Assembly: GCF_016598615.1 (NCBI RefSeq)
Contig: NZ_CP066831.1
Location: forward strand, 2,170,001-2,234,000
Length of the DNA stretch: 64,000 nucleotides
Direction of reading: 5' to 3'
Source: Streptomyces liliifuscus
GTDB taxonomy: Bacteria; Actinomycetota; Actinomycetes; Streptomycetales; Streptomycetaceae
In this document: positions 21,011-31,282 of the stretch, piece by piece
How the letters are laid out: each line of letters starts with the position of its first letter
Position numbering within the stretch: position 1 is the stretch's first letter
Notes under the pieces: model-generated
Told to the model about the DNA's origin: nothing
Databases searched by the model: none
The model's input: the letters and a program-made list of their open reading frames with translations, nothing else
Program-made: the position numbers and the translations under genes

Positions 21011-21068
21011 GTCCGATCCGTTCCCTCCCTCGCGGTCCGATCCGTCCCTGGTTCCCCGTCCGATCCGT
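21011..21068. repeat. Three copies of GTCCGATCCGT at 23-24 bp spacing
   Basis: GTCCGATCCGT occurs at 21011, 21035 and 21058, just after the L,D-transpeptidase stop, with similar C/T-rich linkers between copies. Purpose unknown; it may be slippage debris. Confidence 0.7.
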
Positions 21069-21124
21069 CCCCCCTTCATGGTGTGAACTCCCCTGCCCCC
21101 TGAGGGCTTTCTCTGCTTTACCTC

Positions 21125-21184
21125 TTGACGACCGGAGTGCCGAAGAGCACATTGGCCGCGCAGCTGCGTTGAGAGCGCTCTCAA
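21125..21184 (+). promoter_or_regulatory. Promoter and LacI/CebR-type operator of the GH16 gene
   Basis: A -35 TTGACG (21125-21130) and a -10 CACATT (21148-21153) are 17 bp apart. Just downstream lies the perfect 16-bp palindrome TTGAGAGCGCTCTCAA (21169-21184), close to the CebR operator TGGGAGCGCTCCCA known from Streptomyces. This predicts repression by a LacI-family sugar regulator encoded elsewhere. Confidence 0.65.
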
Positions 21185-21244
21185 ATGCTCCCACGCACCC
21201 CCGAATCACCCGCGCACCCCCACTCCGTACCCGAAGAGGCACCC

Positions 21245-22627
21245 ATGAGGGAAACTTCAGGCACACCCGTCAGACGCGGTCCACTCCGACGCACGCTCAT
21301 CGCGCTGGTCAGCGTGCTGAGCCTGGCGGCGGCCGGGGCATCGGCAGCAGAGGCGGACGCGCCCGCGCCGCCCAGCGGCTGGACCCAGGTCTTCGTCGAC
21401 GACTTCAACGGCACAGCGGGCACCGGCGTCAACACCTCGAACTGGCAGTACGCGACCGGCCACGGCTACCCGGGCGGGCCCGCCAACTGGGGCACGGGCG
21501 AGATCGAGAACATGACGTCCAGCACCAACAACGTGGCACTGGACGGCGCCGGGAACCTCCGGATCACCCCGCGCCGGGACGCCGCCGGCAACTGGACCTC
21601 GGGCCGCATCGAGACCAACCGCACCGACTTCCAGCCGCCCGCCGGTGGCAAGCTGCGTGTCCAGTCCCGGATCCAGATGCCGAACGTCACGGGCGCCGCC
21701 GCGCGCGGCTACTGGCCGGCGTTCTGGATGCTGGGCGCGCCCTACCGCGGCAACTACCAGAACTGGCCGAGCGTCGGCGAGCTGGACATCCTGGAGAACG
21801 TCCAGGGTCTCAACACCGTGTGGTCCACGATGCATTGCGGCACCAACCCGGGCGGCCCCTGCAACGAGACGACCGGCCTCGGCGGCTCCATCGCCTGCCC
21901 GGGCACGACCTGCCAGGCGGGCTTCCACACGTACGGCATGGAGTGGGACCGGTCGACGAGTCCGGAGGAGATCCGCTTCTACGTCGACGGCATCAACTAC
22001 CACACCGTACGGGCGAACCAGGTCGACGCGACCACCTGGTCGAACGCCACGAACCACGGGTTCTTCATCATCCTGAACGTGGCGATGGGCGGCGGTTTCG
22101 TGGACGCCTTCGGCGGCGGTCCTGACGGTGCCACGGTGCCGGGCCATCCACTCGTCGTCGACTACGTCCAGGTGCTGCAGTCCGCGGGCGGCACCACGCC
22201 TCCGCCGACCGGCAACCGTGACGCGTACAGCGCGATCCAGGCCGAGTCGTTCGACGGTCAGAGCGGCACGATCACCGAGACCACGACCGACTCGGGCGGC
22301 GGCCAGAACATCGGCGCCCTCGCCAACGGCGACTGGGCCCTCTACCGAGGCGTCAACTTCGGCTCCACGGCTGCCAGGCAGTTCAGCGCCCGGGTCGCGA
22401 GCGGGGTGGCGGGCGGCGCCAGCGGCCTGGTCGAGGTCCGCCTCGACAGCCGTACGAACGCCCCGATCGGCACCTTCGCGCTCGCCAACACCGGCGGGTG
22501 GCAGAGCTGGCGGACCGTCCCGACGAACATCAGCAACGTCACCGGGACGCATGACGTCTATCTGACCTTCACGAGCGGCCAGCCCTCGGACTTCGTGAAC
22601 GTGAACTGGTTCAACTTCGCTCGCTGA
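21245..22627 (+). CDS. Secreted GH16 endo-beta-1,3-glucanase with C-terminal CBM6
   Basis: Secreted glucanase of 460 aa. A Sec signal (RRTLIALVSVLSLAAAGASA) is followed by the GH16 jelly roll (FVDDFNGTAG to VVDYVQVLQ, about residues 45-320). The catalytic motif GELDILEN gives E179, D181 and E184; the residue between Asp and the second Glu pair fits the laminarinase subgroup. A Thr/Pro linker (GGTTPPPTGN) leads to a CBM6-like module (IQAESFDGQSGTITETTT to the end) that would bind beta-glucan. ATG 21245 follows an AGAGG site. The LacI-type operator upstream suggests induction by oligosaccharide. Confidence 0.92.
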   Translation: MRETSGTPVRRGPLRRTLIALVSVLSLAAAGASAAEADAPAPPSGWTQVFVDDFNGTAGTGVNTSNWQYATGHGYPGGPANWGTGEIENMTSSTNNVALDGAGNLRITPRRDAAGNWTSGRIETNRTDFQPPAGGKLRVQSRIQMPNVTGAAARGYWPAFWMLGAPYRGNYQNWPSVGELDILENVQGLNTVWSTMHCGTNPGGPCNETTGLGGSIACPGTTCQAGFHTYGMEWDRSTSPEEIRFYVDGINYHTVRANQVDATTWSNATNHGFFIILNVAMGGGFVDAFGGGPDGATVPGHPLVVDYVQVLQSAGGTTPPPTGNRDAYSAIQAESFDGQSGTITETTTDSGGGQNIGALANGDWALYRGVNFGSTAARQFSARVASGVAGGASGLVEVRLDSRTNAPIGTFALANTGGWQSWRTVPTNISNVTGTHDVYLTFTSGQPSDFVNVNWFNFAR

Positions 22628-22641
22628 GAGGCGAGTCGGTG

Positions 22642-22676
22642 AGGAGGGGGCGGGCCGATCAGGCCCGCCCCCTCCT
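22642..22676. terminator. Bidirectional hairpin terminator
   Basis: A perfect 15-bp stem (AGGAGGGGGCGGGCC with its complement) and a 5-nt GATCA loop lie between the convergent GH16 and AraC genes. Confidence 0.85.
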
Positions 22677-22703
22677 TCCATCTCCCGCAACTCCGCTGAC
22701 CTC

Positions 22704-23675
22704 TCAGTGCAGTTCCGCCCGGAACGCCGCCGGCGCCACTCCGGTGTGCTGGTGGAAGAACTTGGTGAAGTTGGCCGCGTCGGGGAAGCCCACCGAGACC
22801 CCGATGCGGCCGATCGGCATGTCCGTGTGGGCGAGGAGCCGCTTGGCCTCCAGGACGACCCGCTTGTCGATGAAGCCCTTCGGGGTCTCGCCCGTCGCGG
22901 CGCGGACCGCCCGGACGAGGGTGCGGCGGGAGTAGCCGAGGGTGTCGGCGTACGCGCTGACGCTGTGGTTGGTGGCGAAGCCCTTCTCGACCGCCTCGCG
23001 GAAGCGGGTGAAGGTGGTGTCCGCCTGGTCGCGTGCCGCGTCGGCGGCGCCGGCGGCGAGGTGCGCCAGGCGGAGCAGGAACGCGGTCAGGGAGTGCCGC
23101 AGCACAGAGGTGTGCAGGCTGAGCGGCAGCGTGGTCGAGTCGACGTACTCGCGTTCCAGTTGGTCGAGGCCGGCCCGCAGTCCGGCGAGCTGGGCCGGGT
23201 CGGGCCTGAGCAGGGGCGGCAGGTCGTAGCGGTAGAGGCCGGTCGCCTCGACCGTGGCGCGGGGCAGGAAGCCCGGCTGCATGATCAGGACCGTGCCGCG
23301 GTAGGCCTCCGTGCTGGAGAAACGGTGGACCTGGCCCGGGCGTATCCACAGGAGCTCGCCGGCGGAGACCTCGTACTCGGTGAAGTCGACCATGTGCCGG
23401 ACCGGGCCCTCCCCGAAGAGCATGACCACGTGGAAGTCGATGCGGTGGACGCGCTCGATCGCCTCGTTCGCGTGCCAGGTCCGGCCGGGCTCCATCGGGC
23501 CGACCTGCATGCCGACTCCGCAGACGCTCAGGTCGACGGGAAAGGGAAAGGTTCTGATCCCGTCGCCGGTGTCACCGCCGCCACCGTCACCTTCTTGGGT
23601 GCTTCTGTCCGCCATGTCCTTCTCGCGTCGGCTCGGTCCCGCAGTCGTTGTCCCACTTTCACCAAAGGCTGACAC
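22704..23675 (-). CDS. AraC-family transcriptional regulator
   Basis: Regulator of 323 aa. An N-terminal cupin-like sensing domain (EVSAGELLWIRPGQVHRFSS) precedes a C-terminal double HTH of about 100 residues (HSVSAYADTLGYSRRTLVRA; then PIGRIGVSVGFPDAANFTKF). I kept GTG 23675 because GGAAGG lies 6-7 nt upstream. An ATG at 23615 (MADRSTQEG) is possible, but its AAGG is only 2 nt away. A Gly/Asp-rich stretch (EGDGGGGDTGDG) near residue 30 is probably disordered. The gene is divergent from tkt, 86 bp away, and a palindrome lies between them. Confidence 0.88.
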   Translation of the reverse strand: MSAFGESGTTTAGPSRREKDMADRSTQEGDGGGGDTGDGIRTFPFPVDLSVCGVGMQVGPMEPGRTWHANEAIERVHRIDFHVVMLFGEGPVRHMVDFTEYEVSAGELLWIRPGQVHRFSSTEAYRGTVLIMQPGFLPRATVEATGLYRYDLPPLLRPDPAQLAGLRAGLDQLEREYVDSTTLPLSLHTSVLRHSLTAFLLRLAHLAAGAADAARDQADTTFTRFREAVEKGFATNHSVSAYADTLGYSRRTLVRAVRAATGETPKGFIDKRVVLEAKRLLAHTDMPIGRIGVSVGFPDAANFTKFFHQHTGVAPAAFRAELH

Positions 23676-23693
23676 AGGGCCACCTTCCCCGGC

Positions 23694-23708
23694 AAAAGTC
23701 TGACTTTT
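23694..23708. promoter_or_regulatory. Perfect palindrome AAAAGTCTGACTTTT between araC-like gene and tkt
   Basis: A 7-1-7 palindrome in an AT-rich patch of an otherwise GC-rich divergent intergenic region. It is a candidate operator for tkt, the AraC gene, or both. Confidence 0.5.
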
Positions 23709-23761
23709 AAGTTTGAACGCATCCGAGCAGTTACTGGGCTTCTACCGAGGACTTCTTGAAG

Positions 23762-25837
23762 ATGAGTACGCAGACACCTGACAGCCTTGAGTGGACCGAT
23801 CTGGACCGGCGAGCCGTCGACACGGCCCGTCTGCTTGCGGCGGACGCCGTGCAGAAGGTCGGCAACGGCCACCCGGGCACCGCGATGAGCCTGGCCCCGG
23901 CGGCGTACACCCTCTTTCAGAAGGTGATGCGACACGACCCGGCGGATCCCGAGTGGACCGGTCGCGACCGCTTCGTCCTCTCCCCCGGCCACACCTCGCT
24001 GACCCTCTACACCCAGCTCTTCCTCTCCGGGTACGAGCTGGAGCTGGACGACCTCAAGGCGTTCCGCACGCACGGCTCGAAGACGCCCGGCCACCCGGAG
24101 TACGGGCACACGGCCGGGGTCGAGACGACCACGGGCCCCCTCGGCCAGGGCGTCGCCAACGCGGTGGGCATGGCGATGGCCGCCCGCTTCGAACGCGGCC
24201 TGTTCGACCCCGAGGCCCCCGAGGGCGAGTCCCCCTTCGACCACACCGTCTGGGCGATCGTCTCCGACGGCGACCTGGAGGAGGGCATCTCCGCCGAGGC
24301 GTCCTCGCTCGCCGGCCACCAGAAGCTCGGCAACCTCGTCTTCGTCTACGACGACAACCACATCTCCATCGAGGGCGACACCGCCACCGCCTTCTCCGAG
24401 GACGTGCTGAAGCGGTACGAGGCCTACGGCTGGCACGTACAGCGGATCGAACCCGCGCTCGGCGGCGACATCGACCCGAACGCGCTGTACGAGGCCCTGG
24501 CCGCGGCGAAGGCCGAGACCGGGCGCCCCTCGATCATCGCGATGCGCACGATCATCGCCTGGCCCGCCCCGAACGCCCAGAACACCGAGGCCTCGCACGG
24601 CTCCGCACTCGGCGCGGAGGAGATCTCGGCCACCAAACGCCTCCTGGGCTTCGACCCGGAGCAGACCTTCGAGGTCGCCGACGAGGTGCTCGCCCACGCC
24701 CGGCGGGCCCTGGACCGGGGCGCCGAGGCGCACGCGGCCTGGAACAAGCAGCTGGCCGAGTGGCGCACCGCGCAGCCCGCCCGCGCCAAGCTCTTCGACC
24801 GGATCGTGGCCGGTCAGCTCCCCGAGGGCTGGGAGTCCGCGCTTCCGGCGTTCGAGACGGGCAAGTCCGTCGCGACCCGTGCCGCGTCCGGCAAGGTCCT
24901 CCAGGCGCTCGGCGATGTGCTGCCCGAGCTGTGGGGCGGCTCCGCCGACCTGGCCGGCTCGAACAACACGACCATCGACAAGACGTCGTCCTTCCTCCCG
25001 AAGGGCAACCCGCTGCCGGAGGCCGACCCGTACGGCCGAACCGTCCACTTCGGAATCCGCGAGCACTCGATGGCCGCCGAGATGAACGGCATCGCGCTGC
25101 ACGGCAACACCCGGATCTACGGCGGCACGTTCCTCGTCTTCTCCGACTACATGCGCAACGCCGTCCGCCTTTCGGCCCTGATGCAGCTGCCGGTGACGTA
25201 CGTCTGGACGCACGACTCGATCGGCCTCGGCGAGGACGGCCCGACCCACCAGCCGGTCGAACACCTCGCCTCGCTGCGCGCCATCCCGGGCCTGAACATC
25301 GTGCGCCCCGCCGACGCCAACGAGACGTCGATCGCCTGGGCCGAGATCCTCAGGCGGCACGCCACGAACCCGGCCCCGCACGGCCTCGCCCTCACCCGTC
25401 AGGGCGTACCGACGTACGAGGCCAACCCCGAGGCGGCGAAGGGCGGTTACGTCCTGCGCGACTCCTCCACCGCGACCCCGGAGGTGATCCTCATCGCGAC
25501 CGGTTCCGAGGTGCAGTTGGCCGTCGCCGCGCGCGAGCGGCTGGAGGCCGAGGGCACCCCGACCAGGGTCGTGTCCATGCCGTCCGTCGAGTGGTTCGAG
25601 GAGCAGTCGCCGGAGTACCGCGCGAGCGTGCTTCCGCCGTCCGTGAAGGCCCGCGTGGCGGTCGAGGCGGGCATCGGTCTGACCTGGTACCGGTACGTCG
25701 GTGACCACGGACGCATCGTCTCCCTCGAACACTTCGGCGCCTCCGCCGACGCCAAGACCCTGTTCGCCGAGTTCGGCTTCACCCCCGAGAACGTGGCCTC
25801 CGCCGCGCGGGAATCCCTGGCCGCAGTCCGCGGTTGA
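23762..25837 (+). CDS. tkt: Transketolase
   Basis: Thiamine-diphosphate enzyme of 691 aa moving two-carbon units between sugar phosphates. Visible motifs: [16 protein letters not shown] at the N terminus, the ThDP/metal motif [14 protein letters not shown]...[12 protein letters not shown] (part shown), the active-site region [14 protein letters not shown], and [20 protein letters not shown]. Length is normal (650-700). ATG 23762 gives the usual N terminus; a TTG 6 nt upstream has better spacing to GAGG and could also be used. First gene of a pentose-phosphate operon of tight or overlapping genes. Confidence 0.97.
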   Translation: MSTQTPDSLEWTDLDRRAVDTARLLAADAVQKVGNGHPGTAMSLAPAAYTLFQKVMRHDPADPEWTGRDRFVLSPGHTSLTLYTQLFLSGYELELDDLKAFRTHGSKTPGHPEYGHTAGVETTTGPLGQGVANAVGMAMAARFERGLFDPEAPEGESPFDHTVWAIVSDGDLEEGISAEASSLAGHQKLGNLVFVYDDNHISIEGDTATAFSEDVLKRYEAYGWHVQRIEPALGGDIDPNALYEALAAAKAETGRPSIIAMRTIIAWPAPNAQNTEASHGSALGAEEISATKRLLGFDPEQTFEVADEVLAHARRALDRGAEAHAAWNKQLAEWRTAQPARAKLFDRIVAGQLPEGWESALPAFETGKSVATRAASGKVLQALGDVLPELWGGSADLAGSNNTTIDKTSSFLPKGNPLPEADPYGRTVHFGIREHSMAAEMNGIALHGNTRIYGGTFLVFSDYMRNAVRLSALMQLPVTYVWTHDSIGLGEDGPTHQPVEHLASLRAIPGLNIVRPADANETSIAWAEILRRHATNPAPHGLALTRQGVPTYEANPEAAKGGYVLRDSSTATPEVILIATGSEVQLAVAARERLEAEGTPTRVVSMPSVEWFEEQSPEYRASVLPPSVKARVAVEAGIGLTWYRYVGDHGRIVSLEHFGASADAKTLFAEFGFTPENVASAARESLAAVRG

Positions 25838-25865
25838 TCCGATCGCCCGAAGGAAGATGATCACT

Positions 25866-27017
25866 GTGACCGAAGCAACCGCGACCACCGAAGCAACCGC
25901 GACCGCGGAAACCCTCAAGAACCTCTCCGACGAAGGCGTCTCCATCTGGCTGGACGACCTGTCCCGCAAGCGGATCACGTCCGGCAACCTCGCCGAGCTC
26001 ATCGAGACCAGGCACGTGGTGGGCGTCACCACCAACCCCTCCATCTTCCAGGCCGCGATCGGCTCGGGCGAGGGTTACGAGGAGCAGCTGGCCGACCTCG
26101 CCACGCGCGGAGTCACGGTCGACGAGGCCGTACGGATGATGACCACCGCCGATGTCCGCGCCGCCGCCGACATCCTGCGTCCGGTGTACGACGCGACCGG
26201 CGGCCGGGACGGCCGGGTCTCCATCGAGGTCGACCCGCGCCTCGCCCACGACACGAAGGCGACGGTCGCCGAGGCCAAGCAGCTCGCCTGGCTGGTCGAC
26301 CGCCCGAACGTGATGATCAAGATCCCGGCGACCAAGGCCGGTCTGCCCGCGATCACCGAGGTCATCGGCCGCGGTATCAGCGTCAACGTCACGCTGATCT
26401 TCTCGCTGGAGCGCTACCGCGAGGTGATGGACGCCTACCTGGCCGGTCTGGAGAAGGCGCGCGCCGCGGGCCTCGACCTCTCCACCATCCACTCCGTGGC
26501 CTCCTTCTTCGTCTCCCGCGTCGACAGCGAGATCGACAAGCGGCTGGCGAAGACCGGCACGGCCGAGGCCCTCGCGCTCAAGGGCAGGGCGGCACTCGCC
26601 AACGCGCGGCTCGCGTACGAGGCGTACGAGGACGTCTTCGCCTCGGACCGCTGGACCGCCCTCGGCGGGAGCGCCAACAAGCAGCGTCCGCTGTGGGCCT
26701 CGACCGGCGTCAAGGACCCGGCCTACAAGGACACGCTGTACGTCGACGAGCTGGTCGCACCGGGCACGGTCAACACGATGCCGGAGGCCACGCTGAACGC
26801 CACCGCCGACCACGGCGAGATCCGCGGCGACACGGTGACCGGCGGCTACGCCCAGGCCCGCGCCGACCTGGAGGCCGTCGAGAAGCAGGGCATCCCGTAC
26901 GACGAGGTCGTACGGCAGCTGGAGGACGAGGGCGTCGCCAAGTTCGAGGCCGCCTGGGGCGAACTGCTCGACGCGGTCGCCGTCTCACTGAGCCGCAAGG
27001 GAGTTGACGGGGAATGA
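25866..27017 (+). CDS. tal: Transaldolase
   Basis: Transfers the dihydroxyacetone unit between sugar phosphates. It has 383 aa, as in the actinobacterial class. The Schiff-base lysine is K152 in [12 protein letters not shown]; other blocks are [24 protein letters not shown] and [11 protein letters not shown] chose GTG 25866 because AGGAAG is 9 nt upstream; ATG 25857 lies almost on top of that site. Residues 2-13 come from an exact 18-bp tandem duplication. It lies 28 bp after tkt and overlaps zwf by 4 nt. Confidence 0.96.
   Translation: MTEATATTEATATAETLKNLSDEGVSIWLDDLSRKRITSGNLAELIETRHVVGVTTNPSIFQAAIGSGEGYEEQLADLATRGVTVDEAVRMMTTADVRAAADILRPVYDATGGRDGRVSIEVDPRLAHDTKATVAEAKQLAWLVDRPNVMIKIPATKAGLPAITEVIGRGISVNVTLIFSLERYREVMDAYLAGLEKARAAGLDLSTIHSVASFFVSRVDSEIDKRLAKTGTAEALALKGRAALANARLAYEAYEDVFASDRWTALGGSANKQRPLWASTGVKDPAYKDTLYVDELVAPGTVNTMPEATLNATADHGEIRGDTVTGGYAQARADLEAVEKQGIPYDEVVRQLEDEGVAKFEAAWGELLDAVAVSLSRKGVDGE
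25869..25904 (+). repeat. Exact 18-bp tandem duplication at the tal N terminus
   Basis: ACCGAAGCAACCGCGACC occurs twice without a mismatch, giving TEATAT twice in the first codons of tal. Likely a recent slippage event in a disordered N-terminal extension. Confidence 0.9.
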
Positions 27018-28681
27018 GCGACAAGCTTCCCAAGGGAGCACCGGCGAAGGCGTCCGGCGCGGCACCGGCCGCGACCGCCGCCGCGAAACCGCAGGCGCCG
27101 GACACCACCACCGCGGACCTCGGGCCCGACTCCCTCGCCCAGGCGCTGGACCTCGCGTCCGACTGGGACAACCCGCTGCGCCACCCCGGCGACCGCCGTC
27201 TCCCGAAGATCGCCGGCCCGTCCGGTCTGGTCATCTTCGGTGTCACCGGCGACCTGGCCCGCAAGAAGCTGATGCCGGCCGTCTACGACCTGGCCAACCG
27301 CGGACTGCTCCCGCCGGGCTTCTCCCTCGTCGGCTTCGCCCGGCGCGACTGGGAGGACGAGGACTTCGCCCAGATCGTCCACGACTCGGTGCGCGAACAC
27401 GCCCGTACGGAGTTCCGCGAGGAGGTCTGGCAGCAGCTCGCCGAAGGCATGCGGTTCATCCCGGGCGACTTCGGTGACGACCAGGCGTTCAAGCAACTGC
27501 GGTCCGCCGTCGAGGAGTTGGACGCCTCCCGGGGCACCAGCGGCAACTACGCCTTCTACCTCTCCGTACCGCCGAAGTTCTTCCCGAAGGTCGTCAAGCA
27601 GCTCAAGAAGCACGGGCTGGCCGACGCCCCGGCGGGTTCCTGGCGGCGCGCGGTGATCGAGAAGCCGTTCGGTCACAACCTCAAGAGCGCCCGCGAGCTC
27701 AACAAGGTCCTGCACGACGTGTTCGACCCGGAGCAGGTCTTCCGGATCGACCACTACCTCGGCAAGGAGACCGTCCAGAACATCCTGGCGCTCCGCTTCG
27801 CCAACCAGATGTACGAGCCCGTCTGGAACCGGTCGTACGTGGACCACGTACAGATCACGATGGCCGAGGACATCGGCATCGGCGGCCGGGCCGGCTACTA
27901 CGACGGCATCGGCTCGGCCCGTGACGTCATCCAGAACCACCTGCTCCAGCTGATGGCGCTGACCGCGATGGAGGAGCCCATCGCCTTCGACGCCGACTCG
28001 CTGCTCACCGAGAAGCTCAAGGTCCTCAAGTCGGTGCGGCTGCCGGAGAACCTGGGCGAGCACACCGTGCGCGGGCAGTACGCGGAGGGCTGGCAGGGCG
28101 GCGCGAAGGTGCCCGGCTACCTCGAGGAGGAGGGCATCGACCCCGCGTCGAAGACCGACACGTACGCGGCCGTCAAGCTGGAGGTCGACAACCGCCGCTG
28201 GGCCGGCGTCCCCTTCTATCTGCGGACCGGCAAGCGGCTCGGCCGGCGGGTCACGGAGATCGCGGTCGTCTTCCAGCGCGCCCCGCACTCCCCGTTCGAC
28301 TCCACCGCCACGGAGGAGCTCGGCGCGAACGCCATCGTCTTCCGTGTTCAGCCGGACGAGGGCATGACGGTGCGCTTCGGATCGAAGGTGCCGGGTACGT
28401 CGATGGAGATTCGGGACGTCTCCATGGACTTCGCGTACGGCGAGTCGTTCACGGAGTCCAGCCCGGAGGCGTACGAACGGCTGATCCTGGATGTCCTGCT
28501 CGGCGACGCCAATCTCTTCCCCCGACACCAGGAGGTGGAAGAGTCCTGGAAGATCCTCGATCCGATCGAGGAGTACTGGGACAAGCACGGCAGGCCCGCG
28601 CAGTACGCCTCGGGCAGCTGGGGTCCCGGGGAAGCCGACGAGATGCTCGCACGAGACGGACGGAGCTGGCGCAGGCCATGA
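27014..28681 (+). CDS. zwf: Glucose-6-phosphate 1-dehydrogenase
   Basis: Oxidises glucose-6-phosphate to 6-phosphogluconolactone with NADP. It has 555 aa; the first 50 residues are an Ala/Pro/Lys-rich extension not needed for the fold (typical length about 490-510). The coenzyme motif is [16 protein letters not shown] and the substrate/catalytic motif is [21 protein letters not shown] is also present. The ATG overlaps the tal stop (ATGA) and the stop overlaps opcA (ATGA), so the three are translationally coupled. Confidence 0.97.
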   Translation: MSDKLPKGAPAKASGAAPAATAAAKPQAPDTTTADLGPDSLAQALDLASDWDNPLRHPGDRRLPKIAGPSGLVIFGVTGDLARKKLMPAVYDLANRGLLPPGFSLVGFARRDWEDEDFAQIVHDSVREHARTEFREEVWQQLAEGMRFIPGDFGDDQAFKQLRSAVEELDASRGTSGNYAFYLSVPPKFFPKVVKQLKKHGLADAPAGSWRRAVIEKPFGHNLKSARELNKVLHDVFDPEQVFRIDHYLGKETVQNILALRFANQMYEPVWNRSYVDHVQITMAEDIGIGGRAGYYDGIGSARDVIQNHLLQLMALTAMEEPIAFDADSLLTEKLKVLKSVRLPENLGEHTVRGQYAEGWQGGAKVPGYLEEEGIDPASKTDTYAAVKLEVDNRRWAGVPFYLRTGKRLGRRVTEIAVVFQRAPHSPFDSTATEELGANAIVFRVQPDEGMTVRFGSKVPGTSMEIRDVSMDFAYGESFTESSPEAYERLILDVLLGDANLFPRHQEVEESWKILDPIEEYWDKHGRPAQYASGSWGPGEADEMLARDGRSWRRP

Positions 28682-29613
28682 AGATCGACCTGACCGACAC
28701 CACGGCAAGCAAGATCAACAAGGCCCTAGTGGAGGGCCGCCGCGCCATCGGCACGCCTGCCGTGGGCATGGTCCTGACGATGGTCATCGTCACGGACGAG
28801 GAGAACGCCTACGACTCGATCAAGGCTGCCGAGGAGGCCTCGCACGAGCACCCCTCGCGCACCCTGGTCGTCATCAAGCGGCACGTCCGCACCCCGCGCG
28901 ACCGCACCAACTCGCACCTCGACGCCGACGTCCGCGTGGGCGCCGACGCGGGCACCGGCGAGACGGTCGTGCTGCGGCTGTACGGCGAGGTGTCCGAGCA
29001 CGCCGACTCGGTGGTCCTGCCGCTGCTGCTGCCGGACGCGCCGGTCGTCGTGTGGTGGCCGGTGGACGCGCCCGAGGTCCCGGCCAAGGACCCGCTGGGC
29101 GCCCTCGCCCAGCGCAGGATCACCGACATGTACGCGGTCGAGACGCCGCTCGCGGCCCTGGAGGCCCGTGCCGCCTCGTACGCGCCGGGCGACACCGACC
29201 TGGCCTGGACCCGGCTGACTCCGTGGCGTTCCATGCTCGCGGCCGCCCTGGACCAGGCCCGTTCGAAGGTCACCTCGGCCGCCGTGGAGAGCGAGGCCGA
29301 GAACCCGAGCGCCGAACTGCTGGCCCGCTGGCTGGAGGCCCGCCTCCAGGTCCCGGTCGAGCGTGTCGTGACCGCGGGGCCCGTCGTCACCGCCGTCCGG
29401 CTCGGCACCAAGGGCGGCGAGATCGTCATCGACCGTCCCGAGGGTCCCCTCGCGACCCTGTCGCTGCCGGGCCAGCCCTCACGCACCCTCGCGCTGAAGG
29501 TCCGCAGCACCTCCGAGCTGATCGCCGAGGAGCTGCGGCGCCTGGACGCGGACGAGATGTACGCCGTCGCCCTGAGCGGCGACGACTCAGCGAGGGAGGA
29601 GAGCCGTGCCTGA
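28678..29613 (+). CDS. opcA: Glucose-6-phosphate dehydrogenase assembly protein OpcA
   Basis: Protein of 311 aa needed for activity or assembly of actinobacterial and cyanobacterial Zwf. The family pattern shows in [39 protein letters not shown] (residues about 60-80), [20 protein letters not shown] and [20 protein letters not shown]. Start and stop overlap the neighbouring genes by 4 and 8 nt. Position directly after zwf is the conserved arrangement. Confidence 0.95.
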   Translation: MKIDLTDTTASKINKALVEGRRAIGTPAVGMVLTMVIVTDEENAYDSIKAAEEASHEHPSRTLVVIKRHVRTPRDRTNSHLDADVRVGADAGTGETVVLRLYGEVSEHADSVVLPLLLPDAPVVVWWPVDAPEVPAKDPLGALAQRRITDMYAVETPLAALEARAASYAPGDTDLAWTRLTPWRSMLAAALDQARSKVTSAAVESEAENPSAELLARWLEARLQVPVERVVTAGPVVTAVRLGTKGGEIVIDRPEGPLATLSLPGQPSRTLALKVRSTSELIAEELRRLDADEMYAVALSGDDSAREESRA

Positions 29614-31276
29614 CACGCCTCCGTCCGGGCCCCGGACGCCCAGGCTCACCCGCCGCCCCGAGTGGACGGCCCTGGAGGACCACCGCGCGGGCCCGCTCCT
29701 CCATCCGCAGCTGCGTGAACTGTTCGCCACGGACCCGGAGCGCGCCACGCGCCACACCGTGCGGGTCGGAGACCTGCGCATCGACTACTCCAAGCACCTG
29801 ATCACCGACGAGACGCTCGCACTGCTCCAGGAACTCGCCACCGCCACCGACGTGTTCGGGCTGCGGGACGCGATGTTCCGCGGCGAGCGGATCAACGTCA
29901 CCGAGGGGCGGGCCGTGCTGCACACCGCACTGCGCGCCCCGCTCGACGCGGTCGTCGAGGTCGCCGGCGAGAACGTCGTGCCGAAGGTGCACGCCGTGCT
30001 CGACAAGATGGCCGACTTCGCCGAACAGGTCCGCTCCGGCAAGTGGACCGGCCACACCGGCAGGCGCATCCGCAACGTCGTCAACATCGGCATCGGCGGC
30101 TCGGACCTGGGCCCGGCGATGGCGTACGAGGCCCTGCGCGCCTTCACCGACCGCGAGCTGACGGTCCGCTTCGTGTCGAACGTTGACGGGGCCGACCTGC
30201 ACGAGGCGGTGCGCGACCTGGATCCGGCGGAGACGCTGTTCGTCGTCGCCTCGAAGACCTTCACCACCATCGAGACGATCACCAACGCGACCTCGGCGCG
30301 GTCCTGGCTGCTTGCCGGTCTCGGCGGTGGGTCCGAGGCCGTGGCCCGGCACTTCGTCGCACTGTCGACGAACGTCGACAAGGTCGCGGACTTCGGTATC
30401 GACACGGCCAACATGTTCGAGTTCTGGGACTGGGTCGGCGGCCGCTACTCGTTCGACTCGGCGATCGGTCTGTCGCTGATGATCGCGATCGGCCCGGACC
30501 GCTTCCGGGAGATGCTCGACGGGTTCAGGACCGTCGACGAACACTTCCGGACGGCTCCCGCCGAGGCCAACGCGCCTTTGCTGCTCGGCCTGTTGGGCGT
30601 CTGGTACGGCGACTTCTTCGGCGCCCAGTCGCACGCGGTGCTGCCGTACTCGCACTACCTGTCCAAGTTCACCGCGTACTTGCAGCAGCTCGACATGGAG
30701 TCCAACGGCAAGTCCGTGGACCGCGAGGGACACCCCGTCGAGTGGCAGACCGGGCCCGTCGTGTGGGGCACGCCGGGCACCAACGGCCAGCACGCGTACT
30801 ACCAGTTGCTCCACCAGGGCACGAAGACGATCCCGGCCGACCTGATCGGCTTCGTCAATCCGGTGGACGACCTGGGTGCCGAACTCGCCGCCCAGCACGA
30901 CCTGTTGATGGCGAACCTCTTCGCCCAGGGCCAGGCACTCGCGTTCGGCAAGACGGCCGACGAGGTGCGCGCGGAGGGGGTGCCCGAGGAGCAGGTCCCG
31001 CACCGCACGTTCCGCGGCAACCACCCCACGACCACGATCCTGGCCGCCGAGCTGACCCCGTCCGTCCTCGGCCAGCTGATCGCCCTCTACGAGCACAAGG
31101 TGTTCGTGCAGGGCGCGATCTGGAACATCGACTCCTTCGACCAGTGGGGCGTCGAGCTCGGCAAGGTCCTCGCCAAGCGTGTCGAACCCGCCCTCACCGA
31201 GGGCGCCGACGTCCCCGGTCTCGACCCCTCCACCGCCGCCCTCGTGGCCACGTACCGCACTCTCCGAAAGAAGTGA
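29606..31276 (+). CDS. pgi: Glucose-6-phosphate isomerase
   Basis: Interconverts glucose-6-phosphate and fructose-6-phosphate. It has 556 aa, the usual bacterial length. Signatures: [33 protein letters not shown], the C-terminal signature near [20 protein letters not shown] and the base-catalyst region PFRGNHP-like ([10 protein letters not shown]). GTG 29606 overlaps opcA by 8 nt with GAGGAG upstream. In this position it recycles fructose-6-phosphate into the oxidative pentose-phosphate branch. Confidence 0.96.
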   Translation: MPDTPPSGPRTPRLTRRPEWTALEDHRAGPLLHPQLRELFATDPERATRHTVRVGDLRIDYSKHLITDETLALLQELATATDVFGLRDAMFRGERINVTEGRAVLHTALRAPLDAVVEVAGENVVPKVHAVLDKMADFAEQVRSGKWTGHTGRRIRNVVNIGIGGSDLGPAMAYEALRAFTDRELTVRFVSNVDGADLHEAVRDLDPAETLFVVASKTFTTIETITNATSARSWLLAGLGGGSEAVARHFVALSTNVDKVADFGIDTANMFEFWDWVGGRYSFDSAIGLSLMIAIGPDRFREMLDGFRTVDEHFRTAPAEANAPLLLGLLGVWYGDFFGAQSHAVLPYSHYLSKFTAYLQQLDMESNGKSVDREGHPVEWQTGPVVWGTPGTNGQHAYYQLLHQGTKTIPADLIGFVNPVDDLGAELAAQHDLLMANLFAQGQALAFGKTADEVRAEGVPEEQVPHRTFRGNHPTTTILAAELTPSVLGQLIALYEHKVFVQGAIWNIDSFDQWGVELGKVLAKRVEPALTEGADVPGLDPSTAALVATYRTLRKK

Positions 31277-31282
31277 ACTGAC

